A DNA stretch of 64,000 bases, taken from contig JAEWXC010000022.1 of assembly GCA_023396115.1 (NCBI GenBank), forward strand, positions 62,001 to 126,000, written 5' to 3'. Both the position numbers and the translations under genes were made by a program. The notes beneath the pieces are model-generated. The model did no database searches and was not told the DNA's origin. It saw only the letters and a list, made by a program, of their open reading frames with translations. The first letter of the stretch is position 1. Each line of letters begins with the position of its first letter. This document shows positions 53,841 to 62,263 of this stretch, piece after piece. This DNA is from Actinomycetes bacterium. GTDB lineage: Bacteria > Actinomycetota > Actinomycetes > Propionibacteriales > Nocardioidaceae.

Positions 53841-54635
53841 GTGAACGCAATGCGCTCCCGCACCGCGGCCGTCGTGGCCGGTGCCCTCGTCGTCGTCGGC
53901 CTCGGTGCCACCACCGCGACGGCCGGCAAGCTCGTCGGCTCCAAGGACATCGCCAAGGAGGCGGTGGCCAGCAAGCACATCAAGGACGGCTCGATCAAGA
54001 AGAAGGACCTCAGCGCCGGCATCAACAAGGCCCTGGGTCAGTCCGGCGAGCAGGGCCCCGCCGGCCCCGCCGGTGAGCAGGGCCCGGCCGGTCCCGCCGG
54101 TGAGCAGGGTCCCGCCGGTCCCGCCGGTCCCGCCGGTGAGCAGGGTCCCGCCGGTCCGGCTGGTGTTGACGGTGCCGACGGCGCCGACGCTGCCGTGAAC
54201 GTCACCACCGCCACCCTCGGCGCCAAGGTGACCGTGGCCAAGATCGGTGGTCCGATCAACGACAACAACACCAACCTGAACACCGGCTTCACCCTGCAGC
54301 CGGGCACCTACGTGGTGTCGGTCTCGGGTGCCTTCGAGAACAACACCGCCGCCGCCAGCGACGTCGCCGTCCACCCGCAGCTGTCGCTGTGGCTGGACAA
54401 GGACGGCGACGGGGCCTTCCGCTGGCAGGACGGTGAGGGCGACATCAGCCCGAACACGCTGATGTCGAAGCCCGTGGGTCGGCACGTGTCGGTCAGCGGC
54501 ACCACCGTCATCACCCTGACCGAGGCCACCCCGGTCGGGCTGCTGGCGCACGGCTACGCCGAGGACCAGTCCTCGGCCGGCAGCGGTGAGATCGACGTGG
54601 TGAACGCGGTGCTGACCGCCACCAAGATCGGCTGA
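53841..54635 (+). CDS. Secreted collagen-like protein
   Basis: A 264-aa protein. A signal peptide (RSRTAAVVAGALVVVGLGATTATA) is followed by a segment with KDIAKEAVASKHIKDGSIKK, a pattern common before collagen regions in actinobacterial proteins. Sixteen Gly-X-Y triplets (GEQ, GPA, GVD, GAD) then span about residues 69-116 and should form a triple helix. A compact C-terminal domain of about 145 residues (VNVTTATLGAKVTVAKIGG, TGFTLQPGTYVVSVSGAF) probably trimerises, as C1q/TNF-like domains do. The DNA repeats every 27 bp. GTG 53841 has AGGAG 5 nt upstream. A surface or matrix role is likely. Confidence 0.85.
   Translation: MNAMRSRTAAVVAGALVVVGLGATTATAGKLVGSKDIAKEAVASKHIKDGSIKKKDLSAGINKALGQSGEQGPAGPAGEQGPAGPAGEQGPAGPAGPAGEQGPAGPAGVDGADGADAAVNVTTATLGAKVTVAKIGGPINDNNTNLNTGFTLQPGTYVVSVSGAFENNTAAASDVAVHPQLSLWLDKDGDGAFRWQDGEGDISPNTLMSKPVGRHVSVSGTTVITLTEATPVGLLAHGYAEDQSSAGSGEIDVVNAVLTATKIG
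54046..54175. repeat. Gly-X-Y coding repeats (27-bp units)
   Basis: Near-identical GGTGAGCAGGGTCCCGCCGG-type units of 27 bp (GEQGPAGPA) follow each other four times within the collagen gene, one copy extended by an extra GPA. In-frame copy-number change would lengthen or shorten the triple helix. Confidence 0.85.
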
Positions 54636-54653
54636 GCCCGCTCCAGCGAACCA

Positions 54654-54688
54654 CGTGCCCCACGTCCCGGACCGGGACGTGGGGCACG
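54654..54688 (+). terminator. Long hairpin after the collagen-like gene
   Basis: CGTGCCCCACGTCCCGG (54654-54670) is an exact inverted repeat of CCGGGACGTGGGGCACG (54672-54688), 17 bp, centred on one base; in RNA about 15 bp would form with a 5-nt loop. It lies 19 bp after the stop. Confidence 0.85.
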
Positions 54689-54726
54689 CGCGTTGTGGGG
54701 TGTGCGCGCCGGGTCCCTCCAGCCCC

Positions 54727-54732
54727 TAGGCT
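54727..54732 (+). promoter_or_regulatory. -10 box (TAGGCT) of the small lipoprotein gene
   Basis: TAGGCT ends 6 nt before GTG 54739 with no ribosome site; a leaderless start is likely. Confidence 0.45.
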
Positions 54733-54738
54733 GGGCCC

Positions 54739-55170
54739 GTGCTCGCCAACCTGTCCCGCGCCCTGCGCCCCGTCCTGGTTCCCGTCGTGCTCGTCGCCTC
54801 CCTGACCGCCTGCTCCGACGGGGGCGAAGGAGACACCGACATCCACGACGTCACGGTCGGCGAGAGCTTCCGCTACGACGGGTTCGAGGTTGCCGACGGC
54901 TGGAAGCTGGAGTCCTACGAGACCACCTACGGGGCCGAGAAGGAGGACGCGCCGCGGCTGGTCGGCGAGGTCACCAACCTGGGCGACAGTGCACGCCCGG
55001 CGCTGTTCCGGGTGATCTTCTACTCCGGCGACACCCAGCTGGCGCAGATCAACTGCTCCACCGACGAGCTGGGGCCCGACGAGACCGGCCCGATGCGGTG
55101 CCCGGGAATCGGGCAGCTGTTCCCGACCGAGTACGACTCCGCGCTCGTGGGGCCGATCGAGCGCCGGTGA
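54739..55170 (+). CDS. Small lipoprotein of unknown function
   Basis: A 143-aa exported lipoprotein: signal RALRPVLVPVVLVASLTAC ends in the lipobox LTAC. The mature part (DVTVGESFRYDGFEVADGWK, GEVTNLGDSARPALFRVIFY) has the look of a FxLYD/DUF4352-type beta-sandwich, common in actinobacterial lipoproteins; two cysteines (INCSTDEL, MRCPGIG) may pair. No role can be assigned. A TauE/SafE gene follows after 19 bp. Confidence 0.78.
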   Translation: MLANLSRALRPVLVPVVLVASLTACSDGGEGDTDIHDVTVGESFRYDGFEVADGWKLESYETTYGAEKEDAPRLVGEVTNLGDSARPALFRVIFYSGDTQLAQINCSTDELGPDETGPMRCPGIGQLFPTEYDSALVGPIERR

Positions 55171-55189
55171 GTGTGGCGGCGGTGAGCGC

Positions 55190-56002
55190 GTGAGTCACGA
55201 GCTGCTCGGCGGCGACACCGGGCTGCTGGCGTGGCTGGCCCTGGCCGGGCTGTGCGCCGGGTACGTCGACGCCGTGGTGGGTGGTGGCGGTCTGATCCAG
55301 CTGCCGGCGCTGCTGATCGCCCTGCCGGGTGCCACCCCGGTCCAGGTCCTGGCCACCAACAAGCTGGCGTCCTTCTGCGGCACGAGCGTCTCCGCGGCCA
55401 CCTACTACCGCCGGATCCGCCCCGACCCGGCCACCTTCGTGCCGTTGATGGGGTGCGCGTTCGGCGGCGCGGCCGGGGGCGCGGTGCTCGCCTCGTTCGT
55501 GCCGCAGTCGGTCTTCGACCCGGTGGTCCTGGCCGCCCTGGTCCTGGTCGGTGGTTTCGTGCTGGCCAGGCCGTCTCTGGGGGAGAGCACCGCACTGCGG
55601 TTCACCGGCCGGCACCACACCGCCGCCGCGGCCGGCACCGGGCTGGTCGTGGGCTTCTACGACGGTGTGCTCGGCCCCGGGACCGGCTCGTTCTTCGTGC
55701 TCGCCCTGGTCGAGCTGGTCGGCTACAACTTCCTCGAGGCGTCGGCCAAGGCCCGGATGGCCAACTGGGCGACGAACCTGGCCGCGTTGTGCGTCTTCGT
55801 GCCCCAGGGTGCGGTGATGTGGCGCACCGGGCTGGTGGTGGGTCTGGCCAACCTGGTCGGCGGCTACCTGGGTGCCCGGGCCGCGCTGCGGGCCGGGTCC
55901 GGTTTCGTCCGCGTCTTCTTCCTGGTGGTCGTGGCCGGCTTCACGGTCCGTCTGGGCGGGCAGGTGCTCGGCCTGTGGGGTCAGGAGGCCGCCGCACCGT
56001 GA
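55190..56002 (+). CDS. TauE/SafE-family sulfite/anion exporter
   Basis: A 270-aa membrane protein with eight predicted helices. The glycine-rich GYVDAVVGGGGLIQLPALL near the start, the tandem GxGGG-like second half FYDGVLGPGTGSFFVLALVEL and the inter-half repeat are typical of TauE/SafE transporters that export sulfite or sulfonates. The substrate is not predictable. GTG 55190 is used. The next gene overlaps by GTGA. A link to the cysteine-forming cbs gene is possible but not strong. Confidence 0.88.
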   Translation: MSHELLGGDTGLLAWLALAGLCAGYVDAVVGGGGLIQLPALLIALPGATPVQVLATNKLASFCGTSVSAATYYRRIRPDPATFVPLMGCAFGGAAGGAVLASFVPQSVFDPVVLAALVLVGGFVLARPSLGESTALRFTGRHHTAAAAGTGLVVGFYDGVLGPGTGSFFVLALVELVGYNFLEASAKARMANWATNLAALCVFVPQGAVMWRTGLVVGLANLVGGYLGARAALRAGSGFVRVFFLVVVAGFTVRLGGQVLGLWGQEAAAP

Positions 56003-57117
56003 ACCTCATCGACTCCGTGGACCAGTTCCAGCGCCGACACCGGGTGCTCGGGTTCCCGATCGCCGTGGTCTACAAGTACTTCGACGACCAGGGCCCCTTC
56101 CTGGCGGCGACGCTGACCTACTACGCCTTCGTGGCGATCTTCCCGTTGATGCTGCTGGGTACCTCGGTGCTGGGTCTGCTGCTGCGCGGCGAACCCGGCT
56201 GGCAGGACGCGGTGCTGGACTCCGCCCTGGGACAGTTCCCGATCATCGGCGACCAGCTCGGCCGGCCCGAGGGGCTGGGTGGCTCGGTGGCCGGGGTCTC
56301 GGTCGGTGCGCTGGCCGCGCTGTACGGGTGCCTGGGGCTGGGCCAGGCCCTGCAGAACACACAGCACGTGGCCTGGTCGGTGCCGCGCAACAGCCGACCG
56401 AACCCGTTCCTGAGCCGGCTCAAGTCGCTGGGACTGCTCCTGGTGGCCGGGGCGGCGCTCGGTGCCGTCACCGTGGTGACCACTCTGATCAGCACCTCGA
56501 CGATCCTGGGCGACGTGCTCGGCGACCGCGAACGCTGGCTGATCACCGTCCTCTCGGTGCTGCTGGTCGGACTCTTCCTGACCGTGCTGTTCCGGTTCGC
56601 CGCGACCGGCGACCACATCTCCGTGCGCCGCTCGGCCCCCGGCGGCTTCGGGCTCGCGGTGATGTGGCAGCTCCTGCAGTTGGTCGGTGCCCGCTACGTC
56701 GACAACGTCCTGGTCGACACCAGTGCGATGACCAAGACCTTCGGTCTGGTCCTGGGTCTGGTCGGGTTCCTGTTCCTGGGTGCGGCGATGGCGGTGCTGG
56801 CCACCGAGCTGAACGTCGTCTCCACCCGGCGGCTCTGGCCGCGGGCGCTGCTCACCCCGTTCACCGACCACGTGGCCCTCACCGACGCCGACCGGCGGGC
56901 CTACGCCCTGTACGCCGGGATGCAGCGGCACAAGGGGTTCGAGGTCGTCGAGGTCACCTGGCAGCCGTCCCCGAAGGAGCGCCGCGACCCCACCTTCACC
57001 GATCTTCCGGTGGTCCAGGCCAACGGTCACGGGCACGACTGGGAGACGCCGCGGGGTCGGGCCGCGCCGGAGGAGCCCGACGGTGAGGACACCCCGGAGC
57101 GGGGCACGGGGTCGTGA
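55999..57117 (+). CDS. YihY/virulence factor BrkB-family membrane protein
   Basis: A 372-aa protein with six predicted helices and a 90-residue charged C-terminal tail. The family marks are YKYFDDQGPFLAATLTYYAF near the start, LLGTSVLGLLL, LYGCLGLGQALQNTQHVAWSV (with the usual NAL) and LGLVGFLFLGAAMAVLATELN. Function of the family is unsettled (once called RNase BN). It overlaps the TauE gene and the YigZ gene, each by 4 bp, so the three form one operon. Confidence 0.88.
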   Translation: MNLIDSVDQFQRRHRVLGFPIAVVYKYFDDQGPFLAATLTYYAFVAIFPLMLLGTSVLGLLLRGEPGWQDAVLDSALGQFPIIGDQLGRPEGLGGSVAGVSVGALAALYGCLGLGQALQNTQHVAWSVPRNSRPNPFLSRLKSLGLLLVAGAALGAVTVVTTLISTSTILGDVLGDRERWLITVLSVLLVGLFLTVLFRFAATGDHISVRRSAPGGFGLAVMWQLLQLVGARYVDNVLVDTSAMTKTFGLVLGLVGFLFLGAAMAVLATELNVVSTRRLWPRALLTPFTDHVALTDADRRAYALYAGMQRHKGFEVVEVTWQPSPKERRDPTFTDLPVVQANGHGHDWETPRGRAAPEEPDGEDTPERGTGS

Positions 57118-57737
57118 GCGCCGACAGCTACCGCACGGTGCAGCGACGGGCGGAGGCCCGGATCGAGGTGCGGCGGTCGGTCTTCTGCGCCACCGTGGCC
57201 CCGGTCGCTGACGAGGCCGACGCGCGAGCCCTGGTCGAGGAGGCCCGCCGGAGCCACCACGATGCCCGTCACCACTGCTCGGCCTTCGTGCTGGGACCTG
57301 ACGCGCGGGTCGAACGCTCGAACGACGACGGCGAACCGGCCGGGACCGCGGGCGCCCCGATGCTGGAGGTCCTGCGCGGCGCCGGGCTCAGTGACGTCGC
57401 GGTGGTGGTCACCCGCTGGTTCGGCGGGACCCTGCTGGGCGCCGGGGGACTGGTCCGGGCCTACGGCGACAGCGTCCGGGAGGTGCTGCCGCTCGCCGGC
57501 GTCCGCACCCGGGAGTTGGTGCGGATCGCCGAGGTCGTCGTCGACGTCGGCGATGCCGGACGGGTCGAGGCCGGGCTGCGCGGACGCGGCGCGGCGGTGG
57601 GGCCGGTGCGCTGGGCCGAGCAGGTGCACCTGGAGGTGGGTGTGAGCGCCGACCAGGCCGAGGACCTGGCGGGCTGGGTGGCGTCCCTGACGCGCGGCAC
57701 GGGTCGGGTGCACCCGTCTGGAACCCGCTGGTCATGA
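57114..57737 (+). CDS. IMPACT/YigZ-family protein
   Basis: A 207-aa protein of the UPF0029 (IMPACT) family. Residues 1-120 carry RRSVFCATVAPVADEADARA, HHDARHHCSAFVLG, RSNDDGEPAGTAGAPMLEVL and VTRWFGGTLLGAGGLVRAYG, the family pattern; the last part is a DUF1949-type domain. Bacterial YigZ is thought to bind ribosomes or nucleic acid, role undefined. GTG 57114 overlaps the YihY gene by 4 bp. Confidence 0.9.
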   Translation: MSADSYRTVQRRAEARIEVRRSVFCATVAPVADEADARALVEEARRSHHDARHHCSAFVLGPDARVERSNDDGEPAGTAGAPMLEVLRGAGLSDVAVVVTRWFGGTLLGAGGLVRAYGDSVREVLPLAGVRTRELVRIAEVVVDVGDAGRVEAGLRGRGAAVGPVRWAEQVHLEVGVSADQAEDLAGWVASLTRGTGRVHPSGTRWS

Positions 57738-57945
57738 CCCCCTCTCGGGCGCCGGAACCCCTCCGATCACGCGGACGTGCCGGTGTGACGTCCATGACGT
57801 TGCCGTGTGCACCGGTCCAGTCCGGCGGGCAGCCAAGGCAAAGGAAGACCAGAACCGAGTACACCTTCTCGTCCTGCGTGCCATCGTCGTTGACCGTCTG
57901 AATGGGACCGGGCTCTCGTCCGGGGGGAACAGGGAGAGGAACAGG

Positions 57946-57992
57946 ATGTACGGAACAATGAGGGGGGGCCCGCCAAGGCGCTGGCCCGTGCT
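57946..57992 (+). other. Out-of-frame start region with a 7-G tract
   Basis: ATG 57946 and ATG 57958 follow the ribosome site GGGAGAGG, but their frame ends at TGA after 25 and 21 codons. A run of seven Gs at 57962-57968 separates them from the signal peptide of the next gene. With eight (or five) Gs the product would read MRGGPAKALARAVALAVG and continue in frame into the Ig-repeat protein, a complete signal peptide. As written, the gene lacks a good start. Confidence 0.75.
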
Positions 57993-60041
57993 GTGGCGCT
58001 CGCCGTGGGGATCGGCAGCCTGAGCGCAGCAGGCGCAGCTTCGGCCAGCGACGAGCCGGCTGCCGCTGCCCTGCAGATGGAGTACACCTGCGGTGGCACC
58101 TACGGGTCCGGCTCCGGCGCTTTCAGCGCCACCTGGGGCGTGGACCTGCCGTCGGTGATGTACGTCGGCGACCCGGCGGTGCCCGTCGCGACGACCAACA
58201 CCATCATGAAGTGGCCCGGTGACGAGACCTCGTCTCTGTGGTGGCTCGGTTCGCGGCACGCGACGGCCACCATCACCCCGACTGTCAGCCTCAACGGCGC
58301 CTCGATCACCGGCGGTGTGCTGACCTCTGACAGCGGCAAGATCGTCAACGGCAACCGACTGACGCTCATGTTCGGCGGCACCCTGCTCACCATCCCGGCA
58401 CAGGACACTCCCGGTGACCTCAACGTCGGTATCTCCGAATTCGCGATGCCGACCGAGGACCGTTACTCGAACATCTCCGGCCAGCCCGGTGGTCTGGTGA
58501 CCCTCTCGACCCTGAACTACGCCTGCGAGGCCCAGACCGGCGAGGGTTCGCTGGGCGTCGTCACCGTCAAGTCGCGCTCCGACGTCCAGCTCGACGCCTT
58601 CCCGAGCGCCGGTGCCTACCCCGGCGCTGCCGGCGTGATGCGCGCCACCGTGTCGGTCGACGGGGGCACTCCGGCCGGTCAGGTCATCTTCACCGTCAAC
58701 GGCCAGGACTACCCGGCCGACGTCGCGGCCGACGGCCGCGCGGTCGCTCCGGTGCCGGCCGGTCTGGCACCGGGCAACCACGCCGTCACCGCCCACTTCG
58801 TGCCGGCCGACCCGCGCCACTACGACGCCAGCGCCTCGCCCGCCGCCAGCCTGAAGGTGCTCGCGCCGATCGCCAGCACCACCTCGGTCAACCTGAGCCC
58901 GGCCAGTGTCGCGGCCGGCACCCAGGGCGAGGCCACCGTGGTCGTGTCCGCGACCGAGGGTCCCGCGCCCACGGGTCGGGTCGCCCTGCGCGTGGGTGAC
59001 TTCACCACCGAGGCCACCCTCACCGAGGGTGCGGCCACGATCACGCTGCCGGTGCTGCCGATGGGTCGGCACACGGTCAGTGTCGACTACCTGCCCGGGT
59101 CCGGGTTCACCGCCAGCAGCGGCACCGCCCAGCTGCGGGTCCTGGGCCGCTCGACGACCGTGCTCAACCCTCCGGCCACCGTGCAGGACACGGTGCGTCC
59201 GACCCTGACCGCCACGGTGACCGCCGACGGCGGTGACACCGCCGGAACCGTCACGTTCCACGTGGCCGGCGAGGCCTACCAGGCCAACGTCGTCGACGGC
59301 GCCGCCTCGGTGACCCTGCCGGACCCGCTGCCGCTGGGTGACTACACGGTCAACGCGCAGTTCACCCCGGCCGAGGGCATCGACGTCGCCGGCAGTACCT
59401 CCGACGGGGTCAACCTCAAGGTCACCGGCCAGCCGGTGGACCCGGTGGACCCGGTGGACCCGGTCGAGGGCCCGAAGGTGACCGCCACCAAGGTCTCGGT
59501 GGACCAGACGTCCATCACCTACGGCCAGCGCCCGACCGTCTCGGCGGTCGTCGGACAGAACGCCACCGGCACTGTCGTGTTCAAGGTCGGCAACGTGACC
59601 CGCAACGTCGCTGTGCGCGGCGGTGTGGCCAGCACCGTGCTGCCCGTGCTGCACGCCGGCAAGCACCGTGTCACCGCCACCTTCGTGCCCGCCGACCCGA
59701 CCGCGTGGAAGTCCAGCACCGCGACCACCCAGGTCAGCGTGGGACGTGACGTCGTGGTCGCCTCGGTCAAGGCCAAGTTCAAGCCCAAGAAGAAGCTCGT
59801 GCGCGCCAAGGTCCGGGTCGTGGCCCGCTACCGCGGCGAGGTCAACGGCACCGCCAAGGTCGTGCTGAAGGGCAAGGGCGTCAAGAAGAAGGTGCGCAAG
59901 GTCAAGATCGTCAACGGCTTCGCGATCCTGCGCTTCAAGAAGGTCCGCACCCCGAAGTTCGCCGTGGTGGTGCGCTACCTGGGCAACGCCGACACCGGTG
60001 CGGCCAAGGCCAAGATCAAGGTGCGGGGAGGCGCGAAGTGA
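57993..60041 (+). CDS. Secreted Ig-repeat protein A (start region frameshifted)
   Basis: In frame the product is 682 aa beginning at GTG 57993, inside its signal peptide (ALAVGIGSLSAAGAASAS), with no ribosome site; the natural start is probably 57946 in a version with one more G. After the signal come an N-terminal domain with the pattern MEYTCGG...LPSVMYVGDPAVPV (about 29-195, DUF6801-like from memory), four Ig-like repeats of about 90 residues (each ending with GxHxVTAxFxPADPxxY or similar), a PVDPVDPVDPVEG linker before the fourth, and a lysine-rich tail. The role is probably in the cell envelope or matrix. It overlaps its paralogue by 4 bp. Confidence 0.8.
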   Translation: MALAVGIGSLSAAGAASASDEPAAAALQMEYTCGGTYGSGSGAFSATWGVDLPSVMYVGDPAVPVATTNTIMKWPGDETSSLWWLGSRHATATITPTVSLNGASITGGVLTSDSGKIVNGNRLTLMFGGTLLTIPAQDTPGDLNVGISEFAMPTEDRYSNISGQPGGLVTLSTLNYACEAQTGEGSLGVVTVKSRSDVQLDAFPSAGAYPGAAGVMRATVSVDGGTPAGQVIFTVNGQDYPADVAADGRAVAPVPAGLAPGNHAVTAHFVPADPRHYDASASPAASLKVLAPIASTTSVNLSPASVAAGTQGEATVVVSATEGPAPTGRVALRVGDFTTEATLTEGAATITLPVLPMGRHTVSVDYLPGSGFTASSGTAQLRVLGRSTTVLNPPATVQDTVRPTLTATVTADGGDTAGTVTFHVAGEAYQANVVDGAASVTLPDPLPLGDYTVNAQFTPAEGIDVAGSTSDGVNLKVTGQPVDPVDPVDPVEGPKVTATKVSVDQTSITYGQRPTVSAVVGQNATGTVVFKVGNVTRNVAVRGGVASTVLPVLHAGKHRVTATFVPADPTAWKSSTATTQVSVGRDVVVASVKAKFKPKKKLVRAKVRVVARYRGEVNGTAKVVLKGKGVKKKVRKVKIVNGFAILRFKKVRTPKFAVVVRYLGNADTGAAKAKIKVRGGAK

Positions 60042-62155
60042 CGCGTCGTTCCCTCCGGGTGGCGGCCCTCGCCACGGGTGCGGCCCTGACGGTCTCGCTG
60101 CTGGCCACCGTTCCGGCGCACGCCGAGGACGAGCCGGTCGCGGCGACCTACACCTGCGGCATCCCGATCGTCGGTGGCACGGTCCAGACGACCACCACCT
60201 ACTCCACCAACCTGCCCGACGTCGCCTACGTCGGGGAGCAGGCGCCCGTGGACGTCGTGTGGTCCACCCAGGGTGTCATCGGGTGGGGCACCATGAGCCA
60301 GGCGTGGAACACGCTCGGGGCACGGTCGATGCGCGCCAACAGCACGATGGCGGTGAAGATCGGCTCCGAGACCCGTTCGGTGAACACCACCGGTGAGGGC
60401 CCGAACAACGGTCTCGTCGTGATCCAGAACGGGCAGGACACAGTCCTGCGCGGGTCGGGTCCGTGGGGCACGTGGACCCCGCCGACCACCCCGGGCCAGG
60501 TGGACGTGCGACTGCCCAAGTCGTTCACGAACCGGCAGAACTTCTACAAGGACGCCGGTGGTACCTCGGGCACCACGCTCGGCGCGAGCACCAGCACCAC
60601 CTGCTCGCGCGCCGACGAGCTGGTGGTCGACTCCGTCGCCGTGCGGGCCCGGTCGACCACCACGGTGGCCGCCGACCAGAGCCAGGTCACCGAGGGTGAC
60701 GCCGTCACCCTGACGTCGGATGTCACCACCACCGGTGGTGCGGCGGCCGGCAAGGTCGAGTTCGTGGTCGGCGAGGGCGAGTCGGCCCGCACGGTGCTGG
60801 CCAACGTGGTCGGGGGTCGAGCCTCTGTGATCCTCAACGAGCTCGCGCCCGGCAGCCACCCGGTGACCGCCACCTTCATCCCGACCAACGGGTTCGTGGA
60901 CCGGTCCAGCTCCACCCCGCTCGAGATCACCGTCGTGGCCGCCGTTCCGGCCACCCCGACCACCACCACGCTGGCGCTGGAGCAGAGCTCCATCAGCAGC
61001 GACCAGCAGGCCCGTGCCACGGTGGAGGTGACCGCCGAGAGCGGCGCGCCGACCGGTTCGGCCCGGGTGATGGTGAACGGCAAGGTCGTCTCGGCCCCGC
61101 TGGTCGACGGCCGGGCCACGCTGACCCTGCCCGCGCTGCGGGCCGGCAGCTACACGGTCACGGCGACCTACGTGGCGACCAACCCCCGCGAGTACGCGAC
61201 CAGCAACGCCACCGCCACCCTGGTGGTCACCGCTGGTGCCGGTGGGGACCGGGTGGAGACCTCCACCTGGGTGACCGTGCCGCAGGGCCTGGTCGCCGAG
61301 GGGACCGGTGCCACCGTGCGTGCCGGTGTCGTCGCCGCCGGTGCCGCACCGCGGGGAACCGTGGTGTTCACCGTCGGTGAGGTCCAGCGCACGGCCGTGG
61401 TCGCCAACGGCCGCGCCGTCGCGGTGCTGCCGGTGCTGCCGGTGGGCACCCATGAGGTGGCCGCGGAGTTCGTCCCGGCGTCGGGCTCGGTCTTCGAGGC
61501 CAGCGAGGCCTCGCCGATCACCTTCCGGGTGGTGCGTCCCGGTGAGCCGACCGAGCCGGCCGTGCTCGCAAAGAACACCACGACGTCGCTGACCTCCTCC
61601 GGCAGCGTCCCGCTGCGCGGCTCGGTCCGGCTGACCGCCCGGGTGGGCGTCGACGGCGGTGGCGCAGCGGCCGGGCAGGTCCGGTTCGCCGCCGGCCTGG
61701 CGACCGTCACGGCGCCGGTGGTCGACGGTGTCGCCACCGCGACGGTGCGGGCGTCGAAGGCGGGCAGCATGGCGGTCTCCGCCGAGTTCGTCCCGGCTGA
61801 CGCCACCGCCCAGAAGGCCAGCTCGGCGACCGGCTTCGTGCAGGTCTCCAAGCTCGCCAGCCGGGTGGCCATCAAGCACAAGGTGAAGCGGAAGGGTCGC
61901 CTGGTGCGTGCCACGGTCCGGGTCACCGGCCCGGGTTCCACGTGCGGCTCCCCGGCGATGGTGGTGCTCCGTCAGGGCTCGACCACCGTGGCCAGTGTCG
62001 CGCGGGTGATCCCGTGCAGCGGCAAGATCCTCGCCAAGGTGCCGGTGCCCCGCGCGGGCAAGTACGTGCTGTCGGTGGAGTACACCGGCTCCGCGGAGCT
62101 GAACGGCTCCCGGGGTGCGGTGAAGATCAAGGTGAAGCGTCCGAAGAAGAAGTAG
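60038..62155 (+). CDS. Secreted Ig-repeat protein B
   Basis: A 705-aa paralogue of protein A. A normal signal peptide (RRSLRVAALATGAALTVSLL ... AHA) leads into the same N-terminal domain (ATYTCGIPIVGGTVQTTTTY, LPDVAYVGEQAPV), then four Ig-like domains of about 90 residues with repeated VTATFIPTNGF/ATYVATNPREY/AAEFVPASGS/SAEFVPADATAQ ends, and a lysine-rich tail with two cysteines (GSTCGSPAM, VIPCSGK) and closing basic residues (KIKVKRPKKK). GTG 60038 overlaps protein A, so they are translated together. Domain identity is inferred from repeat shape. Confidence 0.85.
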   Translation: MTRRSLRVAALATGAALTVSLLATVPAHAEDEPVAATYTCGIPIVGGTVQTTTTYSTNLPDVAYVGEQAPVDVVWSTQGVIGWGTMSQAWNTLGARSMRANSTMAVKIGSETRSVNTTGEGPNNGLVVIQNGQDTVLRGSGPWGTWTPPTTPGQVDVRLPKSFTNRQNFYKDAGGTSGTTLGASTSTTCSRADELVVDSVAVRARSTTTVAADQSQVTEGDAVTLTSDVTTTGGAAAGKVEFVVGEGESARTVLANVVGGRASVILNELAPGSHPVTATFIPTNGFVDRSSSTPLEITVVAAVPATPTTTTLALEQSSISSDQQARATVEVTAESGAPTGSARVMVNGKVVSAPLVDGRATLTLPALRAGSYTVTATYVATNPREYATSNATATLVVTAGAGGDRVETSTWVTVPQGLVAEGTGATVRAGVVAAGAAPRGTVVFTVGEVQRTAVVANGRAVAVLPVLPVGTHEVAAEFVPASGSVFEASEASPITFRVVRPGEPTEPAVLAKNTTTSLTSSGSVPLRGSVRLTARVGVDGGGAAAGQVRFAAGLATVTAPVVDGVATATVRASKAGSMAVSAEFVPADATAQKASSATGFVQVSKLASRVAIKHKVKRKGRLVRATVRVTGPGSTCGSPAMVVLRQGSTTVASVARVIPCSGKILAKVPVPRAGKYVLSVEYTGSAELNGSRGAVKIKVKRPKKK

Positions 62156-62169
62156 CGCGACGCTGACAC

Positions 62170-62208
62170 CACTGGTGCCCGGACGGTTCTGCCCTCCGGG
62201 CACCAGTG
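62170..62208 (+). terminator. Hairpin after Ig-repeat protein B
   Basis: CACTGGTGCCCGGA (62170-62183) pairs perfectly over 14 bp with TCCGGGCACCAGTG (62195-62208), loop 11 nt, 14 bp after the stop. Confidence 0.85.
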
Positions 62209-62250
62209 CGTCGGTGGACGGTGCACGCACCCGGCGGCGCCGGGCAGCGG

Positions 62251-62256
62251 TAGCGT
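62251..62256 (+). promoter_or_regulatory. -10 box (TAGCGT) of the GNAT gene
   Basis: TAGCGT ends 7 nt before GTG 62264; no ribosome site. Confidence 0.4.
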
Positions 62257-62263
62257 GCGGGCC

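Noticed and set aside
55231..55998. Long frame upstream of the YihY gene
   Set aside because: It is the second frame of the TauE/SafE gene; the YihY homology starts at GTG 55999.
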